A stretch of 64,000 nucleotides of DNA, taken from positions 1 to 64,000 of the forward strand of contig BCJJ01000026.1 of NCBI GenBank assembly GCA_039545355.1, given 5' to 3'. Each line of letters begins with the position of its first letter. Positions within the stretch are counted from its first letter, which is position 1. The position numbers were made by a program, and so were the translations under genes. Below the pieces are notes generated by a model. It saw nothing but the letters and a program-made list of their open reading frames with translations, did not search any database and had not been told where the DNA came from. The DNA comes from Trichosporon coremiiforme (Eukaryota; Basidiomycota; Tremellomycetes; Trichosporonales; Trichosporonaceae). Positions 36,493-48,051 of this stretch are shown here, one piece after another.

Positions 36493-39371
36493 ATGTTCAG
36501 CAAGCTGCCGACGTTCAAGTCTCTACCCCAGGCGATCGGCCTGCCCTTCCTGTCTCACCAGGAGGGCGCCATGCTCGACTTCAAGGGCGGCAACAATGGC
36601 CTGAAGCGTCTCTCGGGCGAGGATGTCATCCCCATCTCGGAACAGCAGTACTGGTCCCAGTACTGGACGCTGTTCAACTCGGCGACGGACGTGTACTCGA
36701 TGTTGACGGCGCAGGACAGTGAGTGTTGCTGCCAACGAGACAGACTTTCTTCCAGCTGGGGTAATGTTGTACATAGCTGACCCCAGTCCGACAAGCGATG
36801 CAGGCGAACCCGACCAACGTCGCGAACCTGGTGCAGGCGCTTGCGACGCACATGTTCACGCTTCTGTCGAATCCGTCATTCCCGTGCGCAACCGTGATTC
36901 CGCCCGACACCGTCAGCACAAATCTGCAGGTACTCAACTGCCTACGCGTGCTCGGGCGCATCCTCGTGATCGTGTTCGAGGCCGAGGGCGAGAGTTCGCT
37001 CGGCGGCCAGACCTGGGCGGACAAATACCTATGGAGCCAGGAGCGCGTGAAGCGCGAGACACCCGAGGACCTGCCCTCCGAGCAGGCGCAGTTCACGATT
37101 GCGGACGACGAGGACGAGGACGATTACGAGGACAAGGAGAAGGACGACGCCAAGGACGACGAGGAGAGGGATCAGGCGGCGGAGGGCAACGGCGAGATTC
37201 GGGATCCGCTGAGTAACCCTGGACCGTCGGCGCCGAAGAACGAGGACGACGGAACCGAGCTCCGGCCCTCGCTCGCCGACCGGTTGTTCTCATGCACGAT
37301 CGACCTGCTCTTCTGCGCGGGCTTCACCGTGCCCGAGTCGGTGCGTGGCGACGACCTCTCGGGCGAGAAGATCAACTATGTCATCTGGGAGAAGGGAGTT
37401 GGCAGCACGGTCGCGATCGGGTCCAACGCCGAGCTGGATCGGAACAAGGTCGAGGTGCTCCGCTTCCTCCTCGTCCTCGTCAGCAAGACGGTGTACACTT
37501 CCCCGACGTCGCTGCAGATCGCGGCGAACCCGCCGCTGGAGCACCTGACGCACGACCTAGAGCGACGGCTGGTCCTGTCGCTCCTGTGCTCGCTCCTCAA
37601 CACGTCTGTCGCCGGCACGAAGCCGTCGGCCGCCTCGGCTGTGCCGTATAACCACCTCATGTTCAAGGCTGCGGACGAGCGCCGGACGCTGATCCGCATG
37701 TGTCTCATGAACCTGCTCGTCGCGCTCGACTACCGAAGCTTTGACATTGTGTCCAACAACCCGGCCATCCCGGAGAAGAAGGACGAGAATGCGTTCCGCT
37801 ACTTCCTCGCCAAGCTGCACCGGAAGGACGACCTCGCCTTCGTGCTGAACGGCATCCTCGCCATCCTCGACGAGCACACGGCGACGATGAACAACTACCT
37901 CCCGGGCAGCAAGAAGCCGATCCCCTACCTGCTTGAGGCGTACATGCTGCTCTGGCGCTTGGTCGACCTGAACAAGCGTTTCCGAAGCTACGTCTTCGAG
38001 TCGGGCAAGGCGATCGACGTCATCGGGCACATTCTCCTCTGCTGCCTCGAGTTTAAGAACGATCCCTCGCAGCACGGCCTCCTCCGCCTCCTGTCCTACC
38101 TCCTGCAGACGCTGAGTGCGGACCAGGGCTTCGCCGAGGCGCTGAACCAGCCGCTCCGTCAGACCGTCCCCGCAAAGTGGGCCGTGCAGGGCAGTGCGGC
38201 CGACTTCATGATTGTGTCCATCTACTCGATCGCGACGACGCCGGGCCTGAACCCGCTCTTCCCTGCTCTCACCATCTCCATCGCAAACGTCGCCCCGTAC
38301 CTGCGGCATCTGGGCGTGCAGGCGTCCACGCGCCTGCTGCAGCTGTTCAAGGCGTTCTCGGCGCCCAACTTCCTGCTCGCGGACGAGGGCCACCCGCGCC
38401 TCGTGTACTACCTCCTCGAGACGTTCAACGCGGTGCTGTACCACCAGCTGAACGAGAACCCGAACCTGGTGTACGCGATCTTGCGCTCGCACCAGGACTT
38501 CCAGACGCTGGCGACGTTCACGCTTGTGGGCGGCCTGCGCGAGATTCAGCGCAAGAAGGCACAGCGCGCTCAGGCCCTCGAGGCCGAGAAGGAGAAGGAG
38601 GCCGCAAAGGGATCGACGCTGAAGCGCACCGACTCGGAACTGGCCATGCTGGCCGAGAAGGCTGCGCTCCTTGGGCGGGAGATCGAGGAGGGCGACCTGG
38701 GCGAGTCGCACGAGCGGGTACGCGAAGTCGACGCCGCGCACGCCACCGAAGACGAGTTCACCGTCGTCGTGCCCAAGTCGCCGAAGAGCAGCCCAGGGTC
38801 AGTGCACACGCCCAAGTCGCCCGAGGCGGCCAGCTCCGCCGATGCGCCGGGCACGCCGGCGATGAGCGAGAAGGCGCGCGGCAAGATGCGCGCGACGGAG
38901 AGCGTGACGAGCCTGCACGACGAGGAGGACGAGGAGCTGCTGAAGTTCGCCTCGGCGGGCGTCGGGCCGAACGGGTACGTGCCGACCCAAGAGTGGGTCA
39001 GTTCCTGGCAGAAGGGACTGCCGCTCGACCCCGTGCTCGTGGCCATCTCGGAACTCCTCCCCAAGTTCCAGGACTCGCAGCCGGCCACGCGGGGCGGACC
39101 CTCAAGCAAGGTGTTCAACCTCCTTAAAGGCGCGAGTTTGACCGACGTCCTGCCCCCCGCTCCCCCCGTCGTGCCCCGCCGCTTCCTCTGGAGTCCGCAG
39201 AGCTGTATCTGGCTCTCGTCCCTGCTGTGGGGCGACATTTATGTCGCGGGGCTCACGAATCCGACGGGCGTTTGGCGCGATACCACCGTGCGTCTGTTTG
39301 GAGTCAAGCAGGCGCCGAGCAAGCGCGGCGTCCAGGTTGATCGCGTGCTGAAGATGATTGGCGTCGTGTAG
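36493..39371 (+). CDS. HID1: HID1 family protein (Golgi-associated)
   Basis: Exon 1 36493-36718 and exon 2 36787-39371, split by a 68-nt intron, encode 936 aa. The N-terminus MFSKLPTFKSLP followed by QYWSQYWTLFNSATDVYSML, IPPDTVSTNLQVLNCLRVLG and LWSQERVKRETPEDLP matches the Hid1 / dymeclin superfamily (S. pombe Ftp105/Hid3, worm HID-1). These peripheral membrane proteins act at the trans-Golgi in secretory or dense-core vesicle sorting; in S. pombe the homologue anchors deubiquitinase Ubp5. N-terminal Met-Phe, not Met-Gly, means no myristoylation site. An acidic insert (DEDEDDYEDKEKDD) lies at about residue 167, and a Ser/Pro-rich part with KSPKSSPGS at about 755. The rest is helical-repeat-like. 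Confidence 0.9.
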
Positions 39372-39515
39372 TTCGAAGTGTCAGTTGTATGCCGTATGGA
39401 TTTACTCGTAGACTCGGACGTGCGCTGAAGGCGGGCGTGGACCGCAGAACTGCATGCTTTGACTTTTGACTTATGCGAATGGCTTCTAACTACTTTAACA
39501 CTACGGCGCTCCGTC

Positions 39516-41374
39516 TTACATCTTCTTCTGGAGGATCTGGGCGAGGACGTGCGGCGCGTCGCCCCTCGGAATGAACACCTCAATGACGCGGATGCGGTCG
39601 GGTTTCGCAAACTCCTTGTCCTCAAGCAACTTCTGCAGCTCCGCCTGCGTTTTGACCGAGTGCGTCTCGTGCTTGACCCCCGTCCGGCCCGCAAACAGCG
39701 GCAGGAGCATAGTGTAGTCCCAGTTGGCAATGTCGTTGTACTTTGCGTCGGGGCCGTGGATGAGGCGCTCGATCTCGTACCCGTCATTGTTGATGACGAA
39801 GATGTGCGGGCAGAGCCCGCGGCGCACCATCGTCCCGATCTCCTGCACTGTGAGCTGGAGACTGCCGTCGCCGACGAAGAGGAGCGTGCGCTTTGCGGGA
39901 TCGATCTCGCGCGCGGCGAGGGCCGCACCCAAAGCCGCGCCGACCGACCACCCGATCGCACCCCACATGCACTGAGAGTGGTACTGCGCGTTCGTCGGGA
40001 GTGCCAGGGGTAGCATGCCGAATGCCGCCGTGCCCATCTCGCCCAGAAGCACGTCTGTGTCCTGGAACCAAGCGGCCATGCGGGGCCAGAACCACTCCTG
40101 GCTGATCACGTCGCCCTCGACACCAGTCTTGTACGCCAGCACCGTGCCGGCCTTGACCTTGTCCTCGACGCTCTCCTGCTTGACCTTGAGCCCCTTGCTC
40201 TTGGCGGCCTCGGCGAGGAAGGGCAGGAGACGGGGCACGAGCTCGCGCATGTCCATGTCCCTGTACTCGGCGGTGCCGATGACGCAGCGGTCGGTGTAGA
40301 ACTCGACCGCGCCGTGCACCTTGGTCGTGAAGCGGCCAGTGTTCGTGTCGCTCTTCATAGCGCCGACGTAGAGCACAAAGTCGGCCGCCTCGAACTCCTT
40401 GCTCACAGGGGGCAGGGAGGTGGTACCACCGTAGCTGCCCGCGTAGGATGAGGCCTGCTCGTCCAGAAGCGTCTTGGACGTCGGGGAGCAGAACGCACGC
40501 ATACCCGTCTTCTCGACGAGCTCACGCACGACTGAGCGCATGCCGTAGCGCTCGGCGTAGAGGTCGGCAAGCACGACCGGGTTCTTGGCAGCCGTAAACT
40601 TGTCCAGAATGCTCTCCACGACCTCGTCCATGACCTGACCCAGGGGCGGGTCGGTCAGGTTGCGCCGGATGCCCTTCTTGGGAGCGCCAAACTTGGGCTA
40701 GACAGTTAGCGCACTGTGCAACGGGGAGACCAGCGACTCACGAGGGGCTTGTCCAGCGCAGCCTTCGAGACCTGCTTGTGGTTGTAGTCGAGGGGAACGT
40801 CAATGTACACCGGCTTGCCCTCCTCGATGCAGGTCGTGAGGGCGGCATCGAAGGCGTCGCCGAGGCTGTGGTCTGAGTCCTCCTTGACGTTGATGAGGAC
40901 GCAGGTCGCGGCCGAAATCGGCTCGCTCATCTGCGTGAACTTCTGGTACTGTCCTGGCTCGTTGACGGTGTGGTGGACGAGCGCGTTGCTGTGCTGGAGC
41001 GGGCTCCTGGGCGACCCAACGAGGTGCACAACGGGCAGGCGCTCCGCCAGCGCACCGCCGATACCGCCCAGCGCGGAGAGCTCACCGACACCAAACGTCG
41101 TGACGCATACGGCGACACCACCGCGCACACGGGCGTAGCCGTCGGCGGCGTACGCGGCACCCAGCTCGTTCGCGTTGCCGACCCACTGCACATCGGGGTC
41201 TCGCTCAAAGTAGTCCAGCATCTCGAGCTGGTAGTCGCCCGGCACACCGAAGATCTGCTTCACGCCCGCCTGCTTGAAGCGCGCAATCATGTAGTCGGCG
41301 AACGGGATTGTGCCCGACGCAGAGCCGTTGGCCGTACCATTGGCAGTGCCATTGGCGTGCTTGGTCGTCGACAT
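39516..41374 (-). CDS. PDC1: Thiamine-diphosphate 2-oxo acid decarboxylase (pyruvate decarboxylase type)
   Basis: Exons 41374-40742 and 40697-39516, with a 44-nt intron, encode 604 aa. Signatures are GVPGDYQLEMLDYFE, GNANELGAAYAADGYAR (catalytic Glu that activates ThDP), FGVGELSALGGIGG, the HH pair in NALVHHTVN, and the ThDP/Mg motif GDGSLQLTVQEIG to NNDGYEIERLIHG. The enzyme converts pyruvate to acetaldehyde and CO2 in the cytosol for fermentation; phenylpyruvate or indolepyruvate decarboxylases of the same family cannot be excluded. The gene has very uniform C/G-ending codons, as expected for high expression. The N-terminus carries a low-complexity NGTANGTANGSASGT stretch before the family start. 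It converges with HID1, with 144 bp between stops. Confidence 0.9.
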
Positions 41375-42234
41375 GGTTGAAAAGACAAGTGACGATGGAT
41401 TGGGAGTAGCGTTGGAGGGAAGGTAAAGTTGAGAGAGGAAGGGAGACAGGTTGTCAACAACCGGTTGAGTCTGACTTTATCGAGACGTTGTGGGCTATAC
41501 CGGGGCCAGGGTTCGCGGTGCTGAAGTAATCGTACAGCTGCTGCGAGCTTGCGGGTCCGATGAAGGGTTGTGAGGGAGGGAGGAGGGAGAGGGAGGGGAT
41601 GCTGTGGCCGAGGTGGGCAGGAGCTGGGCACGAGGAAGACGCCGAGCGCGCTTAACGTCACAAGCACTCTCGGACGGCCTTCTCCGGACCGTTCAGGCTT
41701 GGCTCTGGCGCCACACCGCCGCGACTCTACCACCCAACCCGGCCGTCCCAAGATCCGAGTGTGCTCCTGAAGTCGGTCATTTCCTAGATGCATGACTCGG
41801 CGGATCATAGCAGGGCAAGCAGCGCATTCCAGGCTGACTCGCCCTCGAATCTCAGAAAGCATGCATGCCGAGTTTAGTCCAGCTTGCAAGAGAGGGTTTC
41901 ACGCGCGTTATCCCTTGAAATGCCGCTTGTCCTGGCGGGGAAGGATCGGCTCCAGGTCCCCAGATCAACGGAAATGGCCGTGTCAGTCCTGGGTATTGAT
42001 TCCCGAGCAGGATGGCCGCGTCGTTTCCGAATCACCCACTCAACGCACTCACCATCACCTCACGCGACTCACCACCTCGACGCCCCCAACACTGTCTCGG
42101 TCACCAAGCTACCTGTCGTGTCTGCGTTGCCCGCCCCCGCCCGACACCAGGGACAGCTAAGGTCAGCTCAGGGTGCATAACGTGCGCCGTGCGCCATCAG
42201 ACACGACAAAGTGTCTTCCTTTGAGCTCTCCATC
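41375..42234. other. Divergent promoter region, decarboxylase / MFS transporter
   Basis: About 0.86 kb between two outward-facing starts. No open frame here has splice or motif support. It should contain both promoters. Confidence 0.5.
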
Positions 42235-43994
42235 ATGCCGACCTCAGAGCCGATACCCAGCGACTCGGACCCAATCCTTCCTCCAGCGGATGACACCGAC
42301 GACCTTATCGTGCCGGGCGAGAACGAGTGAGCTGCTTCAGCCTCTACGGTAGCTGACCCCAGCCTGACACCATACGTTATCTCATTGACGCTGTCGGCGT
42401 CTCTATCTGGTCTGCTATTCGGATATGACACAGGTGTCATCAGCGGCACACTCGTCGCGATCCGCTCAGACCTGGGGCATGCGCTGTCCATCTCCGAGAA
42501 GTCGGCCATCACCGCCGCAACGACACTGGGCGCCCTCATCGGTGCCCTGTGCGCGCCGATCGCAGATCGGGGAAGGAAGAAGGCGCTCGCGATCGCGAAC
42601 GTCCTGTTCATCGCCGGGGCTCTGATGCAGGCTGTCGCGGGCACCGTGGGGCTGATGATTGCCGGGCGAGTCGTCGTTGGTCTCGGAGTCGGCCTGGCTA
42701 GCGCAACCGCGCCGCTTTACATCGGTGAACTGGCCCCCAGGGCATTGCGGGGGAGACTTGTGACCGTCAACGTGCTCACCTGCACTGGTGGCCAGGTTGT
42801 AGCATACGGTACGTTCGGATGCGCAGCTATGATCGCGGATCGCGGTTTGGAGCTGATACGCAGGGATCGGAGCGTTGCTACAGAATCACAAAGGCGGGTG
42901 GCGGTGGATGGTCGGGCTTGGCGCCCTGCCTGCGATTGTGCAGATTCTGTGGCTCAGATACCTGCCGGAAAGTCGTGAGTTGGCTGGATCGTAGGCAGCC
43001 TTAGCTAACCGCAGCTCGCATTTTGCTTCAACACAACGACCTCACTCAGGCGACTTCGATTCTGCGGCAGATCTATCCTCGCGCCACGCCCGACCAGGTT
43101 GCGAGGAAGACCGCCCTGCTCGCGTCCTCTTTGAGGGCAACGTCGCTAGGCGCCCTTTCGCTGTCAGAGAGGCTCGGAGCGCTGCTCCTGGGACCAAATC
43201 TGCGACCGCTCAGTGGGTGTGCCACTTTTCTTGAAACTGACTCCAGTCATTGGTATGACGCTGCAGGGACTGCAACAGCTGTGTGGCTTCAACACGCTCA
43301 TGTACTTCTCCGCCACCATCTTTGACGCCCTCGGCATGAGCAACGGCACAGCTACTGGCCTGCTAATTGCCGCTGTCAACTTCATCTTCACCCTCGTCTC
43401 CCTCAAGGTAGGTCCATCTTCAGCAGCAGGGCGGCGTTTCAAGCTGACGTCAGATCGTGGATCCGCTTGGCCGAAGACGAACGATGCTGCTGACGTTGCC
43501 GATCATGACGCTCTTCCTCCTCCTCGTCTCGTACAACTTCAAGTGTGAGTTGCCATCAGCTCACCTTGGAACTAACGTCAGTCCTGCATCTCAACGACCC
43601 TCAGCCATCAGACCGCACGCACACCTGGCTGGTGCTCGCGTCAATGCTCGGCTTCGTCGCCGCCTACGCCACGGGCCTGGGCAACATCCCGTGGCAGCAG
43701 TCCGAGCTCTTCAGCGACGTGCAGATCCGCGCACTGGGTAGCTCAATCTGCACGATGACGAACTGGATCGCGAACTTGCTCGTGTCGGCGTCCTTCCTCC
43801 CAGTCCTAGACCGGTTCGGGGGCACGATCACGTTCGCGATCAGCGCGGGCGTGTGTGCGCTAGGCTGGGTCATTCTGCACCGCATCTACCCCGAAACTTC
43901 AGGTTTGAGTCTCGAGGAAGTGGGCAAGCTGTTCGAGAAGGACTGGGGCGTACAGCGGAGCCTGGCCGTGCGAAGGGCGCAGAATATAGTGTAG
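42235..43994 (+). CDS. MFS sugar/inositol-type transporter
   Basis: Seven exons (42235-42326, 42363-42808, 42864-42974, 43015-43212, 43247-43407, 43454-43544, 43582-43994) encode 503 aa. The sequence has twelve hydrophobic segments and sugar-porter signatures: GLLFGYDTGVISGTL in TM1, ADRGRKKALAIA in loop 2-3, GRVVVGLGVGLASATAPLY in TM4-5, PESPR after TM6, GLQQLCGFNTLMYFSA in TM7, DPLGRRRTML and RIYPETSGLSLEE at the end. It imports a sugar or polyol by proton symport at the plasma membrane. DTGVISG and QQLCGFNTLMYFS are closest to inositol (Itr-type) carriers, but substrate is inference. The PESPR motif is created only by splicing, which supports the model. Introns are 34-55 nt. Confidence 0.92.
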
Positions 43995-44231
43995 GACTAG
44001 TATATCTTCATAGACCAAGATATGGCAAGGTTGTTACTGTTACTAATAGTGGAGGCTGCTTCACGGTAGGTCGGGCTGCTCGTCAGTTCGGCAGTCCAGT
44101 GAACGGAACTCACGCAGAGAATCTGCAGCCCCAGCTGCCGGCAAAGTGAGCCATTCTTGGACTTTGGACGGGCTGCTGCCTGCATGTCAGCCAACGTGCA
44201 CGCAATCTGAGCTCACACTCGAAGACACCTA

Positions 44232-45684
44232 TTAGGTGTGGCCAACCTGCTCGTCAGTTGTGGACCAAGTTAGTAAACTCACGATAGCGCGAGGCGTGTA
44301 AGGCTCGTCGATGTACTTCTTCTCCTCCTCGGTAAGCTTGACATGAACGCCGTCTGCCGTCAGCTAACTCCACCCATCCAGTAGCTCACCAATAAGTTCA
44401 TCGAGGCTCTCCTTCTTGGTGCTTCCGACAATGGGCGCCGTGACAAAGTCATTAGCCAGGCTCCAAGCAAGCGCACACTGCGCCATGGAGATGCCCTTTT
44501 TCTTGGCGACCTCCTCAATGCGCTCGTTGATCTGCTGCCTGCTCTCGTCGGGCTTGTGCAGATTACGCGCGCGGTAGTTGACGTCCGTCTTGCCGCGCGC
44601 CGTGTCCTCGGCTTGCTTCCAGGGACGCGTGAGGTAGCCACGGCAGAGGGGGGACCAGGGGATCATCCCCGTCCCGAAGATGCGGAGGGTTGGCACCATC
44701 TCGCGCTCTTCCTCGCGGTAGGCTGCGTTGTGGAAGTTTTGCATGCTGATGAAGGGCGTCAGGTTGTGCGTCTTGGCGTAGTCTGGGCGTCAGCTCTACT
44801 GACAGTGGTACTTTCTGAGCATGGTGGACAGGAGAGGGGAACGTACTCTGCATCTGATGGAACTGGTACGCGTGACACGAGCTCATGCCGATGTATCGGC
44901 AGTAGCCGGCCTTGACGACGTCGTGGAGCGCGTGCATCGTCTCCTCGATCGGTGTGTCATAGTCGAATCTGGGCGTCAGCTGACCACACTCTAGACGGTC
45001 TCCCAGCTGTGCATGCGAAATGAGCTGTGTGACTTACCGGTGGCACTGCAGGACATCGACATAGTCGAGCTGCAGCCTCTCAAGGGACGCCTTGATCGAG
45101 TCAAAGATGTGCTTCCTGCTCAGGCCGTGTGCATTCACGAGCTCGATCGAGTCGAGATCGCCCGCGCCGACAGTGCCGCCCTGACCCTTCTCGAGCACGG
45201 GGAAGAAGACCTGTGAAATCAGCTTTGCAGCCCATATCCGCAGCTGTGACCCTACATCACACGGATCGAAGCGTGACCTACCTTTGTGAGCACGACGTAA
45301 GCCTCGCGCGGGACGTTGAGCTCCTTCAGCGCCTTGCCGAGGATCCGCTCGCTCTCGCCGTTTGAGTACCTGCACTGTCAGCTGCCGTGAAGAGCTGGAA
45401 GCTTACACGTTGGCAGTATCAAAGGTGTTGATGCCGCGCGAGTAGGCGTGCTTGATGTGTTCGATCGAGGTCGATTCGTCGAGCATCCAGGGCTGGTACT
45501 CCGGGTCACCGTAGGCTGGCCATTAGCTGACAGTACGTAGTGAAGAGGCTAGGGATTACGCACTCATGCATCCGCTGCACGTCAGCTATGCAACCTTCAC
45601 ATGAGCTCACAGGATGATCTTGGAGACCTTGAGACCCGTGTTGCCGAGACGGACGTAGGGCATGCGCTTCTGCTTCTGCGACAT
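44232..45684 (-). CDS. Aldo-keto reductase
   Basis: Nine exons (45684-45611, 45574-45564, 45515-45407, 45369-45282, 45210-45038, 44968-44847, 44782-44390, 44353-44283, 44246-44232) encode 351 aa. The second exon is 11 nt, and the last encodes only VGHT plus stop. The TIM-barrel AKR motifs are [26 protein letters not shown] with catalytic Asp and Tyr, VVLTK with Lys, [17 protein letters not shown] with His, and the NADPH-binding end [15 protein letters not shown]. It resembles the fungal AKR group around versiconal hemiacetal acetate reductase and yeast AAD-like proteins. These reduce aldehydes or ketones with NADPH; the substrate is unknown. The frame closes exactly across all eight introns. 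Three of these introns are 64-71 nt, the others 36-48. Confidence 0.9.
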
Positions 45685-46064
45685 GGTTGTTTTGGTTCTT
45701 CTTCGTGTGTCGCGGGGCTGAGTGGAGAGCGACGAGGGAGCCGGAGCAAGAGGACGAGGCCTGCTTTTGGGTGTGAGTTTGAGTGGCGTGTAGAGTAGTA
45801 AAACTCGAGTGGGCACAAACAACGTGCCCTCATGCTCGCGATGACTCGTATCTCAGTGCCGGTCCGCCTCCGCCGGCGGCTTCCCACACGCGTCCGCGCG
45901 GGCGTATGGGGTGTACGCATGGTGATGTCGCAATATCGAGTCGTATCGGGCCCGGCAAGTATCGGCATGTGGAGGCCCGCTCGGTGATCCCCGACCAGTC
46001 AGCCTGGGTCGGCAACCTGACCCCCGAGTGCCGAGGCCGTGGTGTGGTACAGGTTGCATGTCCG
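45685..46064. other. Intergenic region between AKR and SPO11
   Basis: A 380-bp stretch between the AKR start and the SPO11 stop on the same strand. No feature recognised apart from the expected AKR promoter. Confidence 0.5.
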
Positions 46065-47737
46065 CTACATGCGTTCGAGGATGTATTCGACGAGTCTTGG
46101 GCCGGAAGCATGAGAGGCACCTTCGAGGATCTGGTTCAGGTCGCTCACTGGCGCGTCGCACAGTGTCTCGATCTCGGCCTTGCGGTTGTACAGGAGCATA
46201 TGGGAGAGTTCGCACCTCCATCCCGGGTCGAGGTGGGGCGAGCGGCTCATCGCAACGGCCTGGACGTTAGCTGGTGCGACAGCCGCGGAGCTTACCCTTT
46301 GAGCATCGTTGTCGGTTAGTGGTATCAGCGAATTGCACCTGGTGTCAGCTACCGTTGGGAGGTCGGGAAACATACCCGAGAAGCTCGCTGGGCTTGACAC
46401 CGAGCCACTCTGCCCGCTCGCCGAGTGCGAGTCCAGCATAATCCGCGTTGTGCCGGTTGTTCTTCGAGCCGTACTTGTACACGCTGAGAATGCTAAAACC
46501 GTGTGGGTCCCCATCAACGAGAAAGAAGAGGCGTGCAGCGGGCCACTGGTCCGCCACCAGACGCAGGAGCTGCAACGTCGCGAGGTCGGGGTAGCCTTTG
46601 CCCTGTGGTCAGCTTGGAACAGAGCGAAGTTAGCTACCGTGAGCAGAAGTGTGCCCCTCATCTGAGGGTGAGACAGCAGCGCGTCGCCGCACAGTGTGCC
46701 GAGGATCGCGTCCTTCTCTACCACGAGCACGCGTTCGAGCCCGTCTCGTGCGGAGACGGAGGCGATACGCTCCGCGGGCGGAATGAGTGTCGGCTGCCGT
46801 CAGCTACCAAAGACAGCGCTCCCCATAGCTTACAGTCGTATTCGACAATACGATCTCCTCTCCGCTCATCAGCTCGAGAACGAGCGTGTTCGACACGGCG
46901 AGACCCTTGGACGACGCGCACTGCCGTCAGCTCGCAGGTAGCTCCCCAGCTCACGACATGGAAGTCCTGTCTCTTCAAGCCCGCGGTTGCGACGAGATCG
47001 TCGACGAGCTGGCGTCAGCTCCATCGTGGGCTCCCAGCTCACAGCATCGACCTGGGCTTGGTTCCGGAACAACTCCGTGTTGCGGTAATAAATCTCTCTG
47101 CCTATTAGCTCGCCACAGGTTCAGTAGCTGACCTCATAGTGACCGTCCCATTCGTCAAGATAGTCTGGTACAGCGCCTGCGCGACGTGCATGATGCGGGC
47201 TGTTCGTCAGCTTTCCGACAGTCCTGCCCAGCTAACCCATAGCTTCAAGGGCTGGAGGACCAGGATTCTCCGTCTTCGGATCGTCGGGAAAGCGGACCGT
47301 CTTTTCGTTGCTGTTTTCAGCTCCCCGTCTGGATCCTCCAGCTTACCCAGTCTTGCGGTTCAGCAGCGTCAGCTCGATGCCTGGCACTGGGCGTCCTTTG
47401 CGCCTCTTGCCGGGTGGCGAGTCGGCGACCTCCTTCAGAGATTCGGAGAGCTGCCTCAGGAACTCGCGCGGGTACGACTCGAGGAAGGCGAGAGCTTGGT
47501 CGCTGTTGGCTGTTAGTCTGAGCAGCACGAAGTAACATACCGTCTCGAAGGTGTCGGAGGGCTGTCGTCAGCTGATTCTGTTCTGGGCACACGAAGTAGC
47601 TCTTACGTGTCTGTACCCATCTCGACGTCTAGACCAGACTTCGGAAGCGAGTCGCCACGCTCGGAGTCGCCGCCTCCCATCTCGACGTCTTCCAATGGGG
47701 TCTCAACTGGGAGAGATGTAATTGCGGGCAACGACAT
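46065..47737 (-). CDS. SPO11: Meiotic double-strand-break protein Spo11
   Basis: Twelve exons (47737-47607, 47561-47541, 47502-47347, 47310-47237, 47199-47133, 47097-47043, 47008-46955, 46920-46834, 46793-46638, 46602-46376, 46338-46296, 46259-46065) give 421 aa. It is the topoisomerase VI A-type transesterase that starts meiotic recombination by cutting both DNA strands. The 5Y-CAP part has TNGTVTMREIYYRNTELF, with catalytic Tyr at about 154. The Toprim part has LVVEKDAIL (Glu at about 241) and LVDGDPHGFSILSVYKYGS (Asp at about 297 and 299). ADYAGLALGERAEWLG and the C-terminal RKAEIE block follow. All catalytic residues are intact. Introns are 34-45 nt, nearly all with a CTGAC or CTAAC branch just before the acceptor. 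The exon 2/3 junction is the least certain. Confidence 0.92.
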
Positions 47738-48051
47738 CGTGCAGTGGAAGAGAAGGATGCAGAATGAAGAACAGGACAGGGAAGACACCTCAACATGTTG
47801 CTGACTGGACCCATTGCTGTTGCGCCCTCCTGCGCCTGCTCCCGTGACTGATCGGCACTCCCTTCCAGTCACATCCAAACACAGCCCACACGTGTGTCTA
47901 GATCCAATGCATGAGATACCACAATAGAACTTAATTACTTTTGGCAAGATACAAGGTCCGCGCCCAGCTCCGGAGCAGCGTTCCCAGACTGTTCCTCGTT
48001 GTCTAAGATGGGATGGGTGTAGTAGGGTGAGGTGTTCGCAGAGCGTGTTGG
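47738..48051. other. SPO11 upstream region
   Basis: A 314-bp stretch between the SPO11 start and the BNA3-type stop, both on the minus strand. It should hold the SPO11 promoter; no known meiotic element was recognised by eye. Confidence 0.45.

Noticed and set aside
37557..38741. 394-codon minus-strand open frame inside HID1
   Set aside because: Antisense shadow with Arg/Gln/Val-rich low-information sequence; HID1 on the plus strand has clear family motifs.
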